DNA from: Brachybacterium sp. EE-P12
Lineage (GTDB): Bacteria; Actinomycetota; Actinomycetes; Actinomycetales; Dermabacteraceae
Assembly: GCF_003711805.1 (NCBI RefSeq)
Contig: NZ_QXCP01000003.1
Coordinates: 1 to 64,000, forward strand
Direction: 5' to 3'
Length of the DNA: 64,000 nt
The notes under the pieces were generated by a model, which did not search any database, was not told where the DNA came from, and saw nothing but the letters and a program-made list of their open reading frames with translations. The translations under genes were made by a program, and so were the position numbers. Positions 40,139 through 49,945 of this stretch are shown piece after piece (positions within the stretch are counted from its first letter, which is position 1; each line of letters begins with the position of its first letter).

Positions 40139-41461
40139 TCAGGCCCCCTTGCCGGCGGCCATGTTCTCGGCGAACTGCTCGGCCGTGAGCGTCCCGAGGA
40201 AGAGCTGCTCGATGTTGACCAGCAGGTTCTCCGCTTCCGTGGGCTGGAGCGCCTGGTCCCAGGACTGGGTGAAGGCCGGCGCCTCCTGGAGCGAGGAGTA
40301 GACCCACTGGAGGTACTCGGCGTCCTCGCTCGCCGCGAGCGCATCGTCCTGGCCCATGATCACCGGGACGGAGCCGGAGGCGATGAGGTCGGCGGCGACC
40401 TGGTCGCTCATCGCACCCTCCTTGAGGAACGCCTTGGCGACCTCCTTCTCCTCGTCGCTCGCGGCGGAGGAGAGGGAGAGGTAGTTGCAGGGGTTGCCCA
40501 CGAGGTTCGTTAGCTCGCCCTTGCCGCCCTCGATGGTGGGGAAGGGGCCGAAGCCGAGCCGTCCGGACTGGACGAAGTCACCGCCGCTGGCCTTCATGCT
40601 GCCGAAGGTCCAGCCGCCGTGGAGCATGAGCGCGGCCTGGTCGGTCCACATCAGGGCCTGGTCGGTGTTGGAGTCCGCGGCCATCGACTCGAAGCCGTCG
40701 ACGAAGGCGCTCGCCTCCAGCAGCTCCTCCACCTTCTCGCCCATCGCGATCACGGAGTCGTCCAGCCATGCCTCGGAGTCGCCGGCCGCGATGCGGGCGA
40801 AGACGTCTGGACCGCCGACGCGGTCCAGCAGGTACTCGAGCCACATCATGGAGGTCCAGCGGGACTGGCCGGCCAGGGAGATCGGGGCGACCCCGGCGGA
40901 GTTCGCCTTCTCGATCACGTCCAGCAGCTCGTCCCAGGTCTCCGGCGCCTCGGCGCCGATGTCCTCGAGCACGGTCTTGTTGTGGAAGAGGATGATCGGC
41001 TGCGTCGCACCCTGGGGGAGGGCGTAGATCTTCTCGTCCACGGTCGCGGCGTCCCACACGGACTCCACGAAGCGGTTCTTGTAGTCCGCCTCCTCCTCGA
41101 GCCAGGCGGTGACGTCCTCGACCTGGGACTCCTCGGCGTAGGTGCGCAGACCGCCGCCGCCCCAGCCGTAGATGATCGTCGGCGCCTCGCCCGCACCGAT
41201 CGCCGTGCGGATCTTCTGCTTGTACGCGTCGTTCTGGAAGAAGGTCAGCTCGATCTGGCCCTGGTCGCCCTCGTTGAAGGCGTCGACGGAATCCTCGTAG
41301 ATGGTCTCGTTGGGTTCGCCGGAGAGCGACCAGTAGCTCGCGGACCCGCCGTCGCCGCTGCTCGAGCCGGGGCCGGCGGTGCCGCAGGCGCCGAGGGTGA
41401 GGGCGGAGAGCCCGGCGGTGGCGCCGAGCATCCCCCGACGAGTGAGTGAAAAGTTTCGCAT
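40139..41461 (-). CDS. ABC transporter substrate-binding lipoprotein (sugar, family 1)
   Basis: A 440-residue extracellular sugar-binding protein. The signal LTRRGMLGATAGLSALTLGAC has twin arginines and lipobox Cys26, so it is exported and lipid-anchored. The mature part is a family-1 solute-binding protein with many Trp and Asp/Glu residues (SYWSLSGEPNETIYEDSVDAFN, IIYGWGGGGLRTYAEE, IYALPQGATQPIILFHNKTV). AGGAGCACGTC precedes ATG 41461. It is the first gene of a six-gene operon with a near-consensus promoter, divergent from a LacI regulator. The sugar is likely a disaccharide or glycoside given the ThuA/oxidoreductase set. Confidence 0.92.
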   Translation of the reverse strand: MRNFSLTRRGMLGATAGLSALTLGACGTAGPGSSSGDGGSASYWSLSGEPNETIYEDSVDAFNEGDQGQIELTFFQNDAYKQKIRTAIGAGEAPTIIYGWGGGGLRTYAEESQVEDVTAWLEEEADYKNRFVESVWDAATVDEKIYALPQGATQPIILFHNKTVLEDIGAEAPETWDELLDVIEKANSAGVAPISLAGQSRWTSMMWLEYLLDRVGGPDVFARIAAGDSEAWLDDSVIAMGEKVEELLEASAFVDGFESMAADSNTDQALMWTDQAALMLHGGWTFGSMKASGGDFVQSGRLGFGPFPTIEGGKGELTNLVGNPCNYLSLSSAASDEEKEVAKAFLKEGAMSDQVAADLIASGSVPVIMGQDDALAASEDAEYLQWVYSSLQEAPAFTQSWDQALQPTEAENLLVNIEQLFLGTLTAEQFAENMAAGKGA

Positions 41462-41522
41462 GACGTGCTCCTGGTGTCGACGTTGACGGGGCTGTCGTCG
41501 GCGTCGTCCTGGAGGTGACGCC

Positions 41523-41564
41523 GGTAAGTAAGCGCAATTTACCAACAGGGCGGGTGGGGGTCAA
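41523..41564 (-). promoter_or_regulatory. Promoter and operator of the ThuA-type sugar operon
   Basis: On the minus strand TTGACC (complement of 41559-41564) and TAAATT (complement of 41536-41541) are exactly 17 bases apart. GGTAA (41523-41527) and TTACC (41539-41543) form an inverted repeat overlapping the -10 box and start site. The leader before ATG 41461 is about 70 bases. Confidence 0.65.
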
Positions 41565-41727
41565 CAACGTGGCCGGATCGAGACCTTTCGCGAACATTGA
41601 CCGTTGTGACCTGGCAGTACGTCGATGTGCGCGGGTGGGAGGGGTGGCTTCGGCCCGGGTGTCGCTCCAGCTGCGACGCGTGGCGGGGCATGGTGGCCGA
41701 GCGGCCGGCTCGATGGCGCCGACGTAC

Positions 41728-41755
41728 AGAAAGTTTCTCTCGCGAGCGGTAGGAT
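41728..41755 (+). promoter_or_regulatory. Promoter region of the LacI gene, with small palindromes
   Basis: TAGGAT (41750-41755) ends 7 bases before ATG 41763, giving a leaderless message. AGAAA-G-TTTCT (41728-41738) and CTCGCGAG (41739-41746) are palindromes just upstream and may bind the LacI protein itself. The rest of the 301-base gap (41462-41762) holds the divergent promoter and an octamer TTCGCGAA at 41587-41594; no gene was seen in it. Confidence 0.45.
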
Positions 41756-41762
41756 GTGTGTC

Positions 41763-42794
41763 ATGGTGACGACGCGGAGAGCGAGAGGGAAGGTCACTCT
41801 CGCGCAGGTGGCGGAGGTGGCGGGGGTGTCCCTCGCGACCGCCTCCAAGGCGATGAACGGCCGGGCAGCGGTGAGTGCGAGCACGGGGGAACGGGTCGCG
41901 GAGGCGGCGCAGTCCCTCGGCTACGAGGCCCGTCCGCGCCGCTCGCACGGCCGACGCCGTATCGCCCTGCACCTCGAGGTGGCCGACAGTCCGTACGTCA
42001 TGGGCGTCCTGGCCGGTGCGGAGGCCGCGGCGCGCGGCGCCGGAGCGGATCTGCTCGTGGTCAGCTCCGAGGGGCGCGGCATCTCACGAGCCTGGATGGC
42101 GGAGACGGCGGGCGCCGGGGTCGACGGCGTCGTCGCGCTCACCGCCCCGATCGACTCCCGGCACGTGCGCTGGAGCCGCAGCCTGAACCTCCCGCTCATC
42201 GTGATCGACCCGATCCTGCGCGAGGGTGAGGTCGAGGGGCTCCTCGCCGTCTCCGCGACGAACTGGGAGGGCGGGCGCAGCGCCGTGCGCCACCTGCTCG
42301 ACCTCGGCCATCGCCGTATCGGACTGCTCAACGGCCCCGACGGCTCCGTCCCCGGTCAGCAGCGCACCGAGGGCTACCGCAGCGCGCTCGCCGCAGAGGG
42401 CATCCCCCTCGACGAGGAGCTGATCCACGGCGGTGACTTCAGCGCCGAGGTGGGGGAGGAGGGCGCCGCGCGGATGCTCGCGCTCGACGACCCGCCGACG
42501 GCGCTCTTCGCCGCCTCCGACAACCTCGCCCACGGCGCCATGCGTGCCGCCCGTGCCCGCGGGCTCGAGATCCCCGAGCAGCTCAGCGTCGTCGGCTTCG
42601 ACGACACGATGATCACCCGCTGGACCCAGCCCCAGCTCACCGCGGTCAGCCAGCCGCTGTTCGAGATGGGGCAGGTCGCGGTCGAGCGGCTCCTCGCACT
42701 GCTCGACGACCCGAGCCGTTTCGCCCATCCCTTCGAGCTGCGGACGAAGCTGGTGCTGCGGGAGTCGACGGCGCCGCCGACCGATCGAGAGTGA
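41763..42794 (+). CDS. LacI family transcriptional regulator
   Basis: A 343-residue LacI/GalR regulator. The HTH and hinge are at about 10-60 (KVTLAQVAEVAGVSLATASKAMNGRAAVSASTGERVAEAAQSLGY), with the recognition helix SLATASKAMNG. The periplasmic-binding-protein-like sensor domain follows, ending PFELRTKLVLRESTAPP. The start ATG 41763 is leaderless. It is divergent from the sugar-binding protein gene and should repress the ThuA-type operon through the palindrome at 41523-41543. Confidence 0.93.
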   Translation: MVTTRRARGKVTLAQVAEVAGVSLATASKAMNGRAAVSASTGERVAEAAQSLGYEARPRRSHGRRRIALHLEVADSPYVMGVLAGAEAAARGAGADLLVVSSEGRGISRAWMAETAGAGVDGVVALTAPIDSRHVRWSRSLNLPLIVIDPILREGEVEGLLAVSATNWEGGRSAVRHLLDLGHRRIGLLNGPDGSVPGQQRTEGYRSALAAEGIPLDEELIHGGDFSAEVGEEGAARMLALDDPPTALFAASDNLAHGAMRAARARGLEIPEQLSVVGFDDTMITRWTQPQLTAVSQPLFEMGQVAVERLLALLDDPSRFAHPFELRTKLVLRESTAPPTDRE

Positions 42795-42818
42795 AGCCCC
42801 CGGCGCGCAGGGTGAGCC

Positions 42819-43661
42819 TCAGGGCAGCCCCCGGAGCGTCCCGCGGTGCAGGATCACCGGCGTCGGACGCTGGATCCTCTCCCGCCGCGGCGGGCGGTCG
42901 ACCAGGGCGCAGAGCGCACGGCCCACGAGCGCCCCGGTCATCCGCAGCGAATGCCCGAGCACCGCGACCGGCGGGTCGTGGAGCTGGCAGGACATCGAGT
43001 CCTCCCAGCCGATGATCGAGAGCTGCTCGGGCACTCTCGCGCCGAGCGCGGGCGCGGCCTCCAGGGCCCCGATCGCCATGGCGTCGTTGTCGCACACGAG
43101 GGCGGTCGGAGGAGCTGTCCCGCCGGACCCGGCCAGCAGGGTCTCGAGGGCGAGGGCGCCGCTGCGCTCGGAGTAGTCGCCCTGCGCGGTGAGCGGCGCA
43201 TCTCCGTGGCGCGCGACATCCTCGACGTAGGCCTCGCGGCGCAGGCGGGAATGCAGGAGGTCGGCGGGACCGCCCAGATGTGCGATCCGTGCATGGCCCA
43301 GGGCGCGCAGCTCGGCGAGGACCGCGCGCATCGATGCCGCGTTGTCGACCAGGACGGCAGGCTCCTCCCCTTCCTGGGTGACGTCCCCGAGCATCACGTA
43401 TCCGATGCCCAGCTCCTCCAGCAGTCCCGGGCGAGGATCCTCCGCCCGGAGGTCCCGGAGCACGACGGCGTCCACCGTGCCGGACTCCGCCCAGCGCCGG
43501 TAGAACGCCATCTCCTCGACGGGGGAGCGGGCGGCGAGGGTCAGCACGGTGTGCCCGTCGAGCGCGACCTCGTCCTCGACCCCGGCCAGCACCTGGCTGA
43601 AGAACATCTCCGAGCGGGCGTCCCACAGGTCCTGTGGGGCGAGGAAACCGAATGTGCTCAT
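42819..43661 (-). CDS. LacI-like ligand-binding domain protein without DNA-binding head
   Basis: A 280-residue protein that matches only the sensor domain of LacI/GalR regulators. It runs from STFGFLAPQDLWDARSEMFFSQVLAGV (the usual first strand after the hinge) through ALGHARIAHLGGPADLLHSRLRREAY, TALVCDNDAMAIGALEA and LSIIGWEDSMSCQLHDPPVAVL to a normal C-terminus PTPVILHRGTL. The helix-turn-helix and hinge helix (about 55-60 residues) are missing. There is no room for them: the beta-mannosidase stop is 17 bases upstream. There is no signal peptide, so it is not a secreted binding protein. It is the last gene of the opp-like/mannosidase operon. It may be a truncated regulator, a sugar-sensing partner, or decaying. 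Confidence 0.85.
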   Translation of the reverse strand: MSTFGFLAPQDLWDARSEMFFSQVLAGVEDEVALDGHTVLTLAARSPVEEMAFYRRWAESGTVDAVVLRDLRAEDPRPGLLEELGIGYVMLGDVTQEGEEPAVLVDNAASMRAVLAELRALGHARIAHLGGPADLLHSRLRREAYVEDVARHGDAPLTAQGDYSERSGALALETLLAGSGGTAPPTALVCDNDAMAIGALEAAPALGARVPEQLSIIGWEDSMSCQLHDPPVAVLGHSLRMTGALVGRALCALVDRPPRRERIQRPTPVILHRGTLRGLP

Positions 43662-43678
43662 GAGGACATGGTCCCCCG

Positions 43679-46216
43679 TCAGCGCCGTGCCCGCGCCACC
43701 AGCTCGTTGACGCTGCGCACCACGCCGTCGGCGAGGAAGTCGGCGGGGTCCAGCACCGCTCCGGGACCGGCCGTGACCGATACGGTCGCACGCTCCCCGG
43801 GCAGCAGGTCCAGCATCTGACGGTCCGCTGACGCGCTGGGGTGGACGCGGTCGGCGACCACCACGACGTCGCGTACCAGCGAGCGCGCACGCAGAACCAC
43901 CTGCACGGCGCCCTCGATGTCCGGATCCGCGCTCGCCTCCACCTCGAGGGCCGACGGATCGAGATCGAGGTCCTTGTCCTCTGCGTACCAGTGCACGGCC
44001 CGCATCCCGGGCGCCACCAGCAGCAGCGCCTCACGGCTCGGATCCTCCGGGGACGCGACCGATTCCGGCAGCGGGATCAGCGAGGTGCTGCGCGGCGCAA
44101 CCTGCACGGTCAGGTGCTCCTCCGCGAGGGTCTCGCCGTCGCGGTGCACCCGGCGCAGGTACAGGATGCCGTCGAGCGCTTCGTCGGTGTCGTTGCCGAG
44201 CACGGCGACGGGGCCGCCTCGGCGCGGCTCGACGGTGAGCAGGCGTGGGGCGTAGAGGTCCCTCATCGCGTACCAGAGCAGCTTCCGGCGGCCGTCCCCG
44301 TCGACCGCCGCCCACGAGGTCACGGGCCAGCAGTCGTTGAGCTGCCAGATGATCGTGCCCGTGCAGTGCGGCCACAGGGAGCGGTAGTGCCCGATCCCCA
44401 CCCGCAGCGCCCGTGCCTGGTTCAGCGCAGTGGTGAGGTGGAAGTCCGCGAAGCTCGCGGGGTCCGGGTCGGGGAAGTGCGGCCGGTACCCGGCCACGAG
44501 CTTCTCCTGCCCGCGCACCGCCTTCTGGTGCGAGAGCATCGTGGGGGAGTCGGCGCGCAGCGGGCGCTCCGAGATCGCGCGCTCCACCGTCGCCCATGTA
44601 GCGGGGCCCTGGAAGCCGAACTCGGCCGCGAAGCGGGGGTCGGTGTCGCGGTAGTGGACGTAGTCGTTGTCCTCCTCGCTCGCCCACACCACCCAGTTGT
44701 GCACCGTGCCGTGATCAGGGTGCCGGGGCTGTTCGAGGACTCCGCGGGAATAGGGGCTCGACGGCGTGTAGGAGCGGGTGGGGTCGAGCTCCGAGAGGAT
44801 CGCCGGAAAGATCTCCGTGTAGTAGCGGTTCCCCCAGCCCACGCCCTCCTCGATCACGTCCTTCCAGCCCCAGTGGAAGTATCCCTCCACGTTCTCGTTC
44901 GAGCCGTTCCAGTGCACGAGAGAGGGATGCCAGGCCAGGCGCACCGCGTGCTCCCGCAGCTCCTCCTCGATCTCGCCGCGCAGCGGCTCCTCCTCGCTGT
45001 ACGCGGCGCAGGCCATCGCGACGTCCTGCCAGACCATCACACCCAGCTCATCGCACAGGTCGTACAGCTCCTCGGCGGCGTAGAGCCCGCCGCCCCAGAT
45101 CCGCAGCATGTTCATCCCGGCGTCGACGACATGGCCCACGCCGCGGGCGTAATCCTCCGCGGTCAGGCGAGTCGGGAAGCAGTCGTCGGGGATCCAGTTC
45201 GCGCCCTTGACCAGTACGGGGCGGTCGTTGACCACCACGGTGAAGGAGGTGCCCACCTCGTCGGGCTCCTCGACGACGCCCGCGGTGCGGAAGGCGATCC
45301 GGTGGGAGACCGCGTCCAGCGGCGCTGCGGCCGACGGGTCGCCCCCGCCCGCCGCGTCCTCGAGCACCACCCGTGCCGTGTACAGCGGCTGCTCCCCGTG
45401 GCCGCGCGGCCACCAGAGCTCCACGCTCTCCAGGTGCAGCGAGACCTCCGCCTGCGAGGCGCCGGCCGGGACCACGGCCTCGGCCGTACCGGCGAGGTCG
45501 CCGCCCGGTCCCGTCACCTCCAGCCGGAGGTGCAGCGGCCCGTCGGCCCCGTGCTCGCGTTCGACCGGCACGGTCAGTGCGACCGTGCCGCCAGGCCCGT
45601 CGGCGTCGGGGACGACCAGGGGCCTCACTCGGTCCAGCCGCGCGCCCGACCAGCTCTCCAGCGCGATCGGACCGGCGATGCCGCTGGTCACGAGGACCGG
45701 ACCCCAGTCCCAGCCGAAGTTGCACGCCATCTTCCGGATCGCGTTGTACGGCAGGTCGTTGCCGACGACGGGGAGATCCCCCTGCGCGGCGGCGTTCTCC
45801 CGGGCGGTGCGCAGCGGGGAGGCGAAGCGGATCTCGAGGGTGTTCGCCCCGGTGCGCAGCAGCGACTCGACGGGGAACCGCCAGGAGCGGTGCTGGTTCT
45901 GCACGGTCGCCACCTCGGCGCCGTTCAGCATCACGGTCGCCGCGGTGTCCAGGCTCCCCGCCACCAGATCGGTGCGCCCCGAGGGCAGCTCGTCGATCTG
46001 GAACACGGTGCGATAGAGCAGGTCGCACTCTCCGCTCCACGCCAGCTCGTGCTCGTTGCGGTCCAGGTACGGGTCGGGGATCAGCCCGGCGTCCAGCAGA
46101 TCGGTGAGGAAGGTGCCCGGCACCGTCGCCGGGAGGTCTCGCACCGGGAAGGGGATCGGCCCGTCGGTGACGGTGAGGGTCCAGCCCTCGTGCAGCTCAC
46201 GGCGCGAGACGGTCAT
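43679..46216 (-). CDS. Beta-mannosidase (GH2)
   Basis: An 845-residue cytoplasmic glycoside hydrolase family 2 enzyme releasing mannose from the non-reducing end of beta-mannosides. The sugar-binding domain (about 1-185) has NAIRKMACNFGWDWGPVLVTSG, a beta-mannosidase hallmark. The TIM barrel (about 300-650) has KGANWIPDDCF, RIWGGGLYAAEELYDLCDELGVMVWQD and the acid/base Glu441 in WNGSNEN. The nucleophile is Glu532 in AAEFGFQ. C-terminal beta-domains complete the fold. There is no signal peptide, so substrates must be imported. It overlaps the ABC ATPase gene by four bases, tying it to the peptide-type importer upstream. Length and motifs are complete. Confidence 0.94.
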   Translation of the reverse strand: MTVSRRELHEGWTLTVTDGPIPFPVRDLPATVPGTFLTDLLDAGLIPDPYLDRNEHELAWSGECDLLYRTVFQIDELPSGRTDLVAGSLDTAATVMLNGAEVATVQNQHRSWRFPVESLLRTGANTLEIRFASPLRTARENAAAQGDLPVVGNDLPYNAIRKMACNFGWDWGPVLVTSGIAGPIALESWSGARLDRVRPLVVPDADGPGGTVALTVPVEREHGADGPLHLRLEVTGPGGDLAGTAEAVVPAGASQAEVSLHLESVELWWPRGHGEQPLYTARVVLEDAAGGGDPSAAAPLDAVSHRIAFRTAGVVEEPDEVGTSFTVVVNDRPVLVKGANWIPDDCFPTRLTAEDYARGVGHVVDAGMNMLRIWGGGLYAAEELYDLCDELGVMVWQDVAMACAAYSEEEPLRGEIEEELREHAVRLAWHPSLVHWNGSNENVEGYFHWGWKDVIEEGVGWGNRYYTEIFPAILSELDPTRSYTPSSPYSRGVLEQPRHPDHGTVHNWVVWASEEDNDYVHYRDTDPRFAAEFGFQGPATWATVERAISERPLRADSPTMLSHQKAVRGQEKLVAGYRPHFPDPDPASFADFHLTTALNQARALRVGIGHYRSLWPHCTGTIIWQLNDCWPVTSWAAVDGDGRRKLLWYAMRDLYAPRLLTVEPRRGGPVAVLGNDTDEALDGILYLRRVHRDGETLAEEHLTVQVAPRSTSLIPLPESVASPEDPSREALLLVAPGMRAVHWYAEDKDLDLDPSALEVEASADPDIEGAVQVVLRARSLVRDVVVVADRVHPSASADRQMLDLLPGERATVSVTAGPGAVLDPADFLADGVVRSVNELVARARR

Positions 46217-47069
46217 CCGAGGTCCTCCTGATGGGCGAGATGGTCGGGCATCGGCACGCCCCGACGCTGTGCTTCGGCGAGGAAGCGCTGGTTGGTGGCG
46301 GGCTCGGGGGCGGCGGCGAGGAGCCGACGCGTGAACTCCTCGCGCGGGGAGAGGATGACCTCGTCAGCCGGACCGTGCTCGATGACCCGACCCCGGAGCA
46401 TCACCATGATCTCGTCGGAGAAGTGCCGGGCCGTGGCCAGGTCGTGGGTAATGTAGAGCATCGCCAGGTCCTCCTCCTGCTGGAGCCGGGCCAGCAGGTT
46501 CAGCACCCCCAGGCGCACCGAGACGTCCAGCATCGAGACGGGCTCGTCGGCCACGAGCACGCTCGGCCCGGGGGCGAGGGCGCGGGCGATCGCGACGCGC
46601 TGGCGCTGCCCGCCGGACAGCTCGTGAGGTCGCCGCTCCATGAACGCGTCGTCGGCCGGGAGGTTAACCCGCTCCAGCAGCTCCTTCGCTGCCCCGGGGG
46701 CTGTGCGTGCCGTGGCCCGGCCGTGCAGCAGCAGGGGCCGGAGGAGGTGGTGGCCGATCGAGTGGTACGGGTTCAGCGAGGCGAAGGGATCCTGGAACAC
46801 CATCTGCACCTCGTGGCGGTAGTCCGCCAGCGCGCGGCCCCGTCGGCCGATGGGCGCCCCGTCCAGCAGCAGGGTCCCCGAGGTGGGGCGCTCCAGCTGC
46901 ATCAGCAGCTTCGCGATGGTGGATTTGCCGGAGCCGGACTGGCCCACCAGCGCCAGCGTGCGGCCCGGCGACAGCTCGAAGGACACCTCCTGCACCGCCT
47001 GCAGGCGGGAGAAGCGCAGACCGCTCCGCAGCAGGTAGGTCTTCGAGAGGTCCGTGGCGGTCAAGGTGG

Positions 47070-47073
<4 letters not shown>
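46213..47073 (-). CDS. Oligopeptide/oligosaccharide ABC transporter ATPase (DppF/OppF type)
   Basis: A 286-residue ATPase. Walker A is GQSGSGKST (about 39-47), the signature is LSGGQRQRVAIARAL (about 152-166), Walker B is VLVADEP, and the H-loop is YITHD. The C-terminal oligopeptide-transporter extension is short (about 250-286). It overlaps the DppD-type gene by four bases upstream and the beta-mannosidase gene by four bases downstream. This class is used by many bacteria for beta-manno- and cello-oligosaccharides, so the cargo here is probably manno-oligosaccharide. Confidence 0.93.
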
Positions 47074-47986
<913 letters not shown>

Positions 47987-47990
<4 letters not shown>

Positions 47991-48916
47991 GCCCCCGCCT
48001 CCTTCTCGGCCTTCTGCACGCGGCGGACGTTCGCCGGCGCGTTGCGCAGGCGCGGGTTGATGATCGCGTCGATCGAGAAGTTGATCAGCGACAGGCCGCC
48101 GCCGAGCACGGCGATCATGAAGCCCGGCGGGACGAACCACCACCAGCCGCCGAGGGTCAGGGCCTGGCCGTTCTGGGCGTAGAACAGCATCGATCCCCAG
48201 GTCTGGGTGCCCACCACGCCGAGCCCGATGAAGCTCAGCCCCGCCTCGCCGAGGATCGCGGTGATCAGGGCGAACACGAAGCCGCTGGACATCACCGGGA
48301 GCAGGTTGGGCAGGATCTCGACGGAGATGATCCGCCACGGCTTCTCGCCGGCGATCCGGGCGGCGTGGACGTAGTCGCGGCTGCGGATCGAGAGGGTCTG
48401 CGAGCGCAGCACCCGGGCGGAGGCCGCCCAGGAGGTGATCGCGAGGACGAAGGCGATCAGCAGCAGGCCCCGCTGCTCCACGTAGGAGCCGATCACGATC
48501 ATGAGCGGCAGCCCCGGGAGGATCAGCACCACGTTCGTGAACAGGGAGAACACCTCGTCGAGCCAGCCTCCGAGGTAGCCGCCGAGGATCCCGAAGAACG
48601 CGGAGAGGAGCAGGGCCAGCACGGCCACGATCACGCCCACCATCAGAGAGCCGCGGGTGGCGTGGGCGAGCTGTGCGAGGACGTCCTGCCCGGTCTGGGT
48701 GGTTCCCAGCAGGTGGGCGGCGCTCGGTCCCTGCATCCCGTCGTTGGAGACCGCGAGCGGATCCTGCGTGAAGAAGGGGGCGACCAGCCCGAACAGGACG
48801 ATCGCGACGACGATCCCGAGGCCGACGACGAGCGTCGTGGCGGGACGCCGTCTGCGCGGCGCGGTGGTCTTCTCGGTCTCGTCGATCTGGGCCGATTCCT
48901 CGGTGATGGTGGTCAT
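47987..48916 (-). CDS. ABC transporter permease (DppC type)
   Basis: A 309-residue permease with an N-terminal cytoplasmic stretch (1-25) and six helices. VGLVAPFFTQDPLAVSNDGMQGPSAAHLLGTTQTGQDVLAQLAHATRGSLMVG (about 41-95) contains the D-x-x-G-x-D-V-L motif of DppC/OppC, and the EAA loop is YVHAARIAGEKPWRIISVEILPNLLPVMSS. It overlaps the ATPase gene by four bases and follows the DppB-type permease by ten bases. Confidence 0.92.
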
Positions 48917-48926
48917 GGCCTCCTCC

Positions 48927-49913
48927 TCAGCCCCGCGCCCTGGTGCGCGGATCGATGACGCCGTACAGCAGGTCGACGGCGAGGTTCGCCGCCAGCACGG
49001 AGACCGTGATGATGAGGAACAGCCCCTGCATGAGCGAGTAGTCGTTGTTCTGGACGGACTGGAGCATGGTGAAGCCGATGCCGGGATAGGAGAACACCGA
49101 CTCCACCACGATCGATCCCGAGACGACGAAGCCGAGCGAGATCGCGAAGCCGGAGACGCTGGGCAGGACGGCGTTCCGGGCGGCGTAGGTGAGCATGATG
49201 CGGCGCGGGTGGAGGCCCTTCGCCTCCGCGGTGAGGATGTAGTCCTCGCTCAGCGTCGAGACCATCATGTTGCGCATCCCCAGCAGCCACCCGCCCAGCG
49301 AGCTCAGCACGATCGTGAGCGCGGGCAGGAAGGCGTAGTACATCGCGTTCGACACGAACGGGTAGTCCAGCGCCGGGCGCACGAGCGTCACGTCGTAGCC
49401 GCCTGAGATCGGGAACAGACCCAGGTTCACGCTGAGCGCGTAGACGAACAGCAGTGCGAGCCAGAAGTAGGGCACGGACTGCATGATCGTGGTGGCGGGG
49501 ATGAGCGAGTCCAGCCAGGTGCCGCGCTTCCAGCCGGCGAGAGTGCCGAGGGTGATGCCGATGAGGAAGGTGATCACCGTGGAGACGCCCACGAGCACCA
49601 GGGTCCAGGGCAGGGACTGGCCGATCACCTGGGAGACCGGGGTCGGGAAGTAGGTCACCGAGATGCCGAGGTCACCGCCCAGCAGGTTCGCGAGGTACTG
49701 GACGTACTGCTGCAGGAGGGAGCCCTGGTCATCGGCACCGAGCATCACCTCGATGGCCTCCCGGGTCGCGGGATCCACGGGGCCGCGCAGGGCGAGCTTC
49801 GAGAGCACCGCGTCGACCGGGCTTCCCGGCAGCGCGCGGGGGATGAAGAAGTTGAGGGTCACGGCAGCCCAGAGGGCGACCAGGTAGAAGCCGAGCTTCC
49901 GGAGAACGTGCAC
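48927..49913 (-). CDS. ABC transporter permease (DppB type)
   Basis: A 328-residue permease starting MHVLRKLGFYLVALWAAVTLNFFIPRALPGSPVD (1-34), the standard DppB/OppB entry. It has six helices and the EAA loop DYILTAEAKGLHPRRIMLTYAARNAVLPSVSG (about 226-257). RBS GAAAGGACC precedes ATG 49913. It is separated from the binding-protein gene by 65 bases containing a stable hairpin, a common device for making more binding protein than permease. Confidence 0.92.
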   Translation of the reverse strand: MHVLRKLGFYLVALWAAVTLNFFIPRALPGSPVDAVLSKLALRGPVDPATREAIEVMLGADDQGSLLQQYVQYLANLLGGDLGISVTYFPTPVSQVIGQSLPWTLVLVGVSTVITFLIGITLGTLAGWKRGTWLDSLIPATTIMQSVPYFWLALLFVYALSVNLGLFPISGGYDVTLVRPALDYPFVSNAMYYAFLPALTIVLSSLGGWLLGMRNMMVSTLSEDYILTAEAKGLHPRRIMLTYAARNAVLPSVSGFAISLGFVVSGSIVVESVFSYPGIGFTMLQSVQNNDYSLMQGLFLIITVSVLAANLAVDLLYGVIDPRTRARG

Positions 49914-49945
49914 CGCGGTCCTTTCGTCGACGATGGGCGGGGCAG

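Noticed and set aside
43662-43678. A hidden helix-turn-helix for the LacI-like protein upstream of its ATG
   Set aside because: Only 17 bases lie before the mannosidase stop, and the in-frame codons further up are inside that gene and do not read as a helix-turn-helix.
43841-46231. A 796-codon open frame on the plus strand opposite the beta-mannosidase gene
   Set aside because: It mirrors the mannosidase codons, has no domain, and the mannosidase has complete catalytic motifs.
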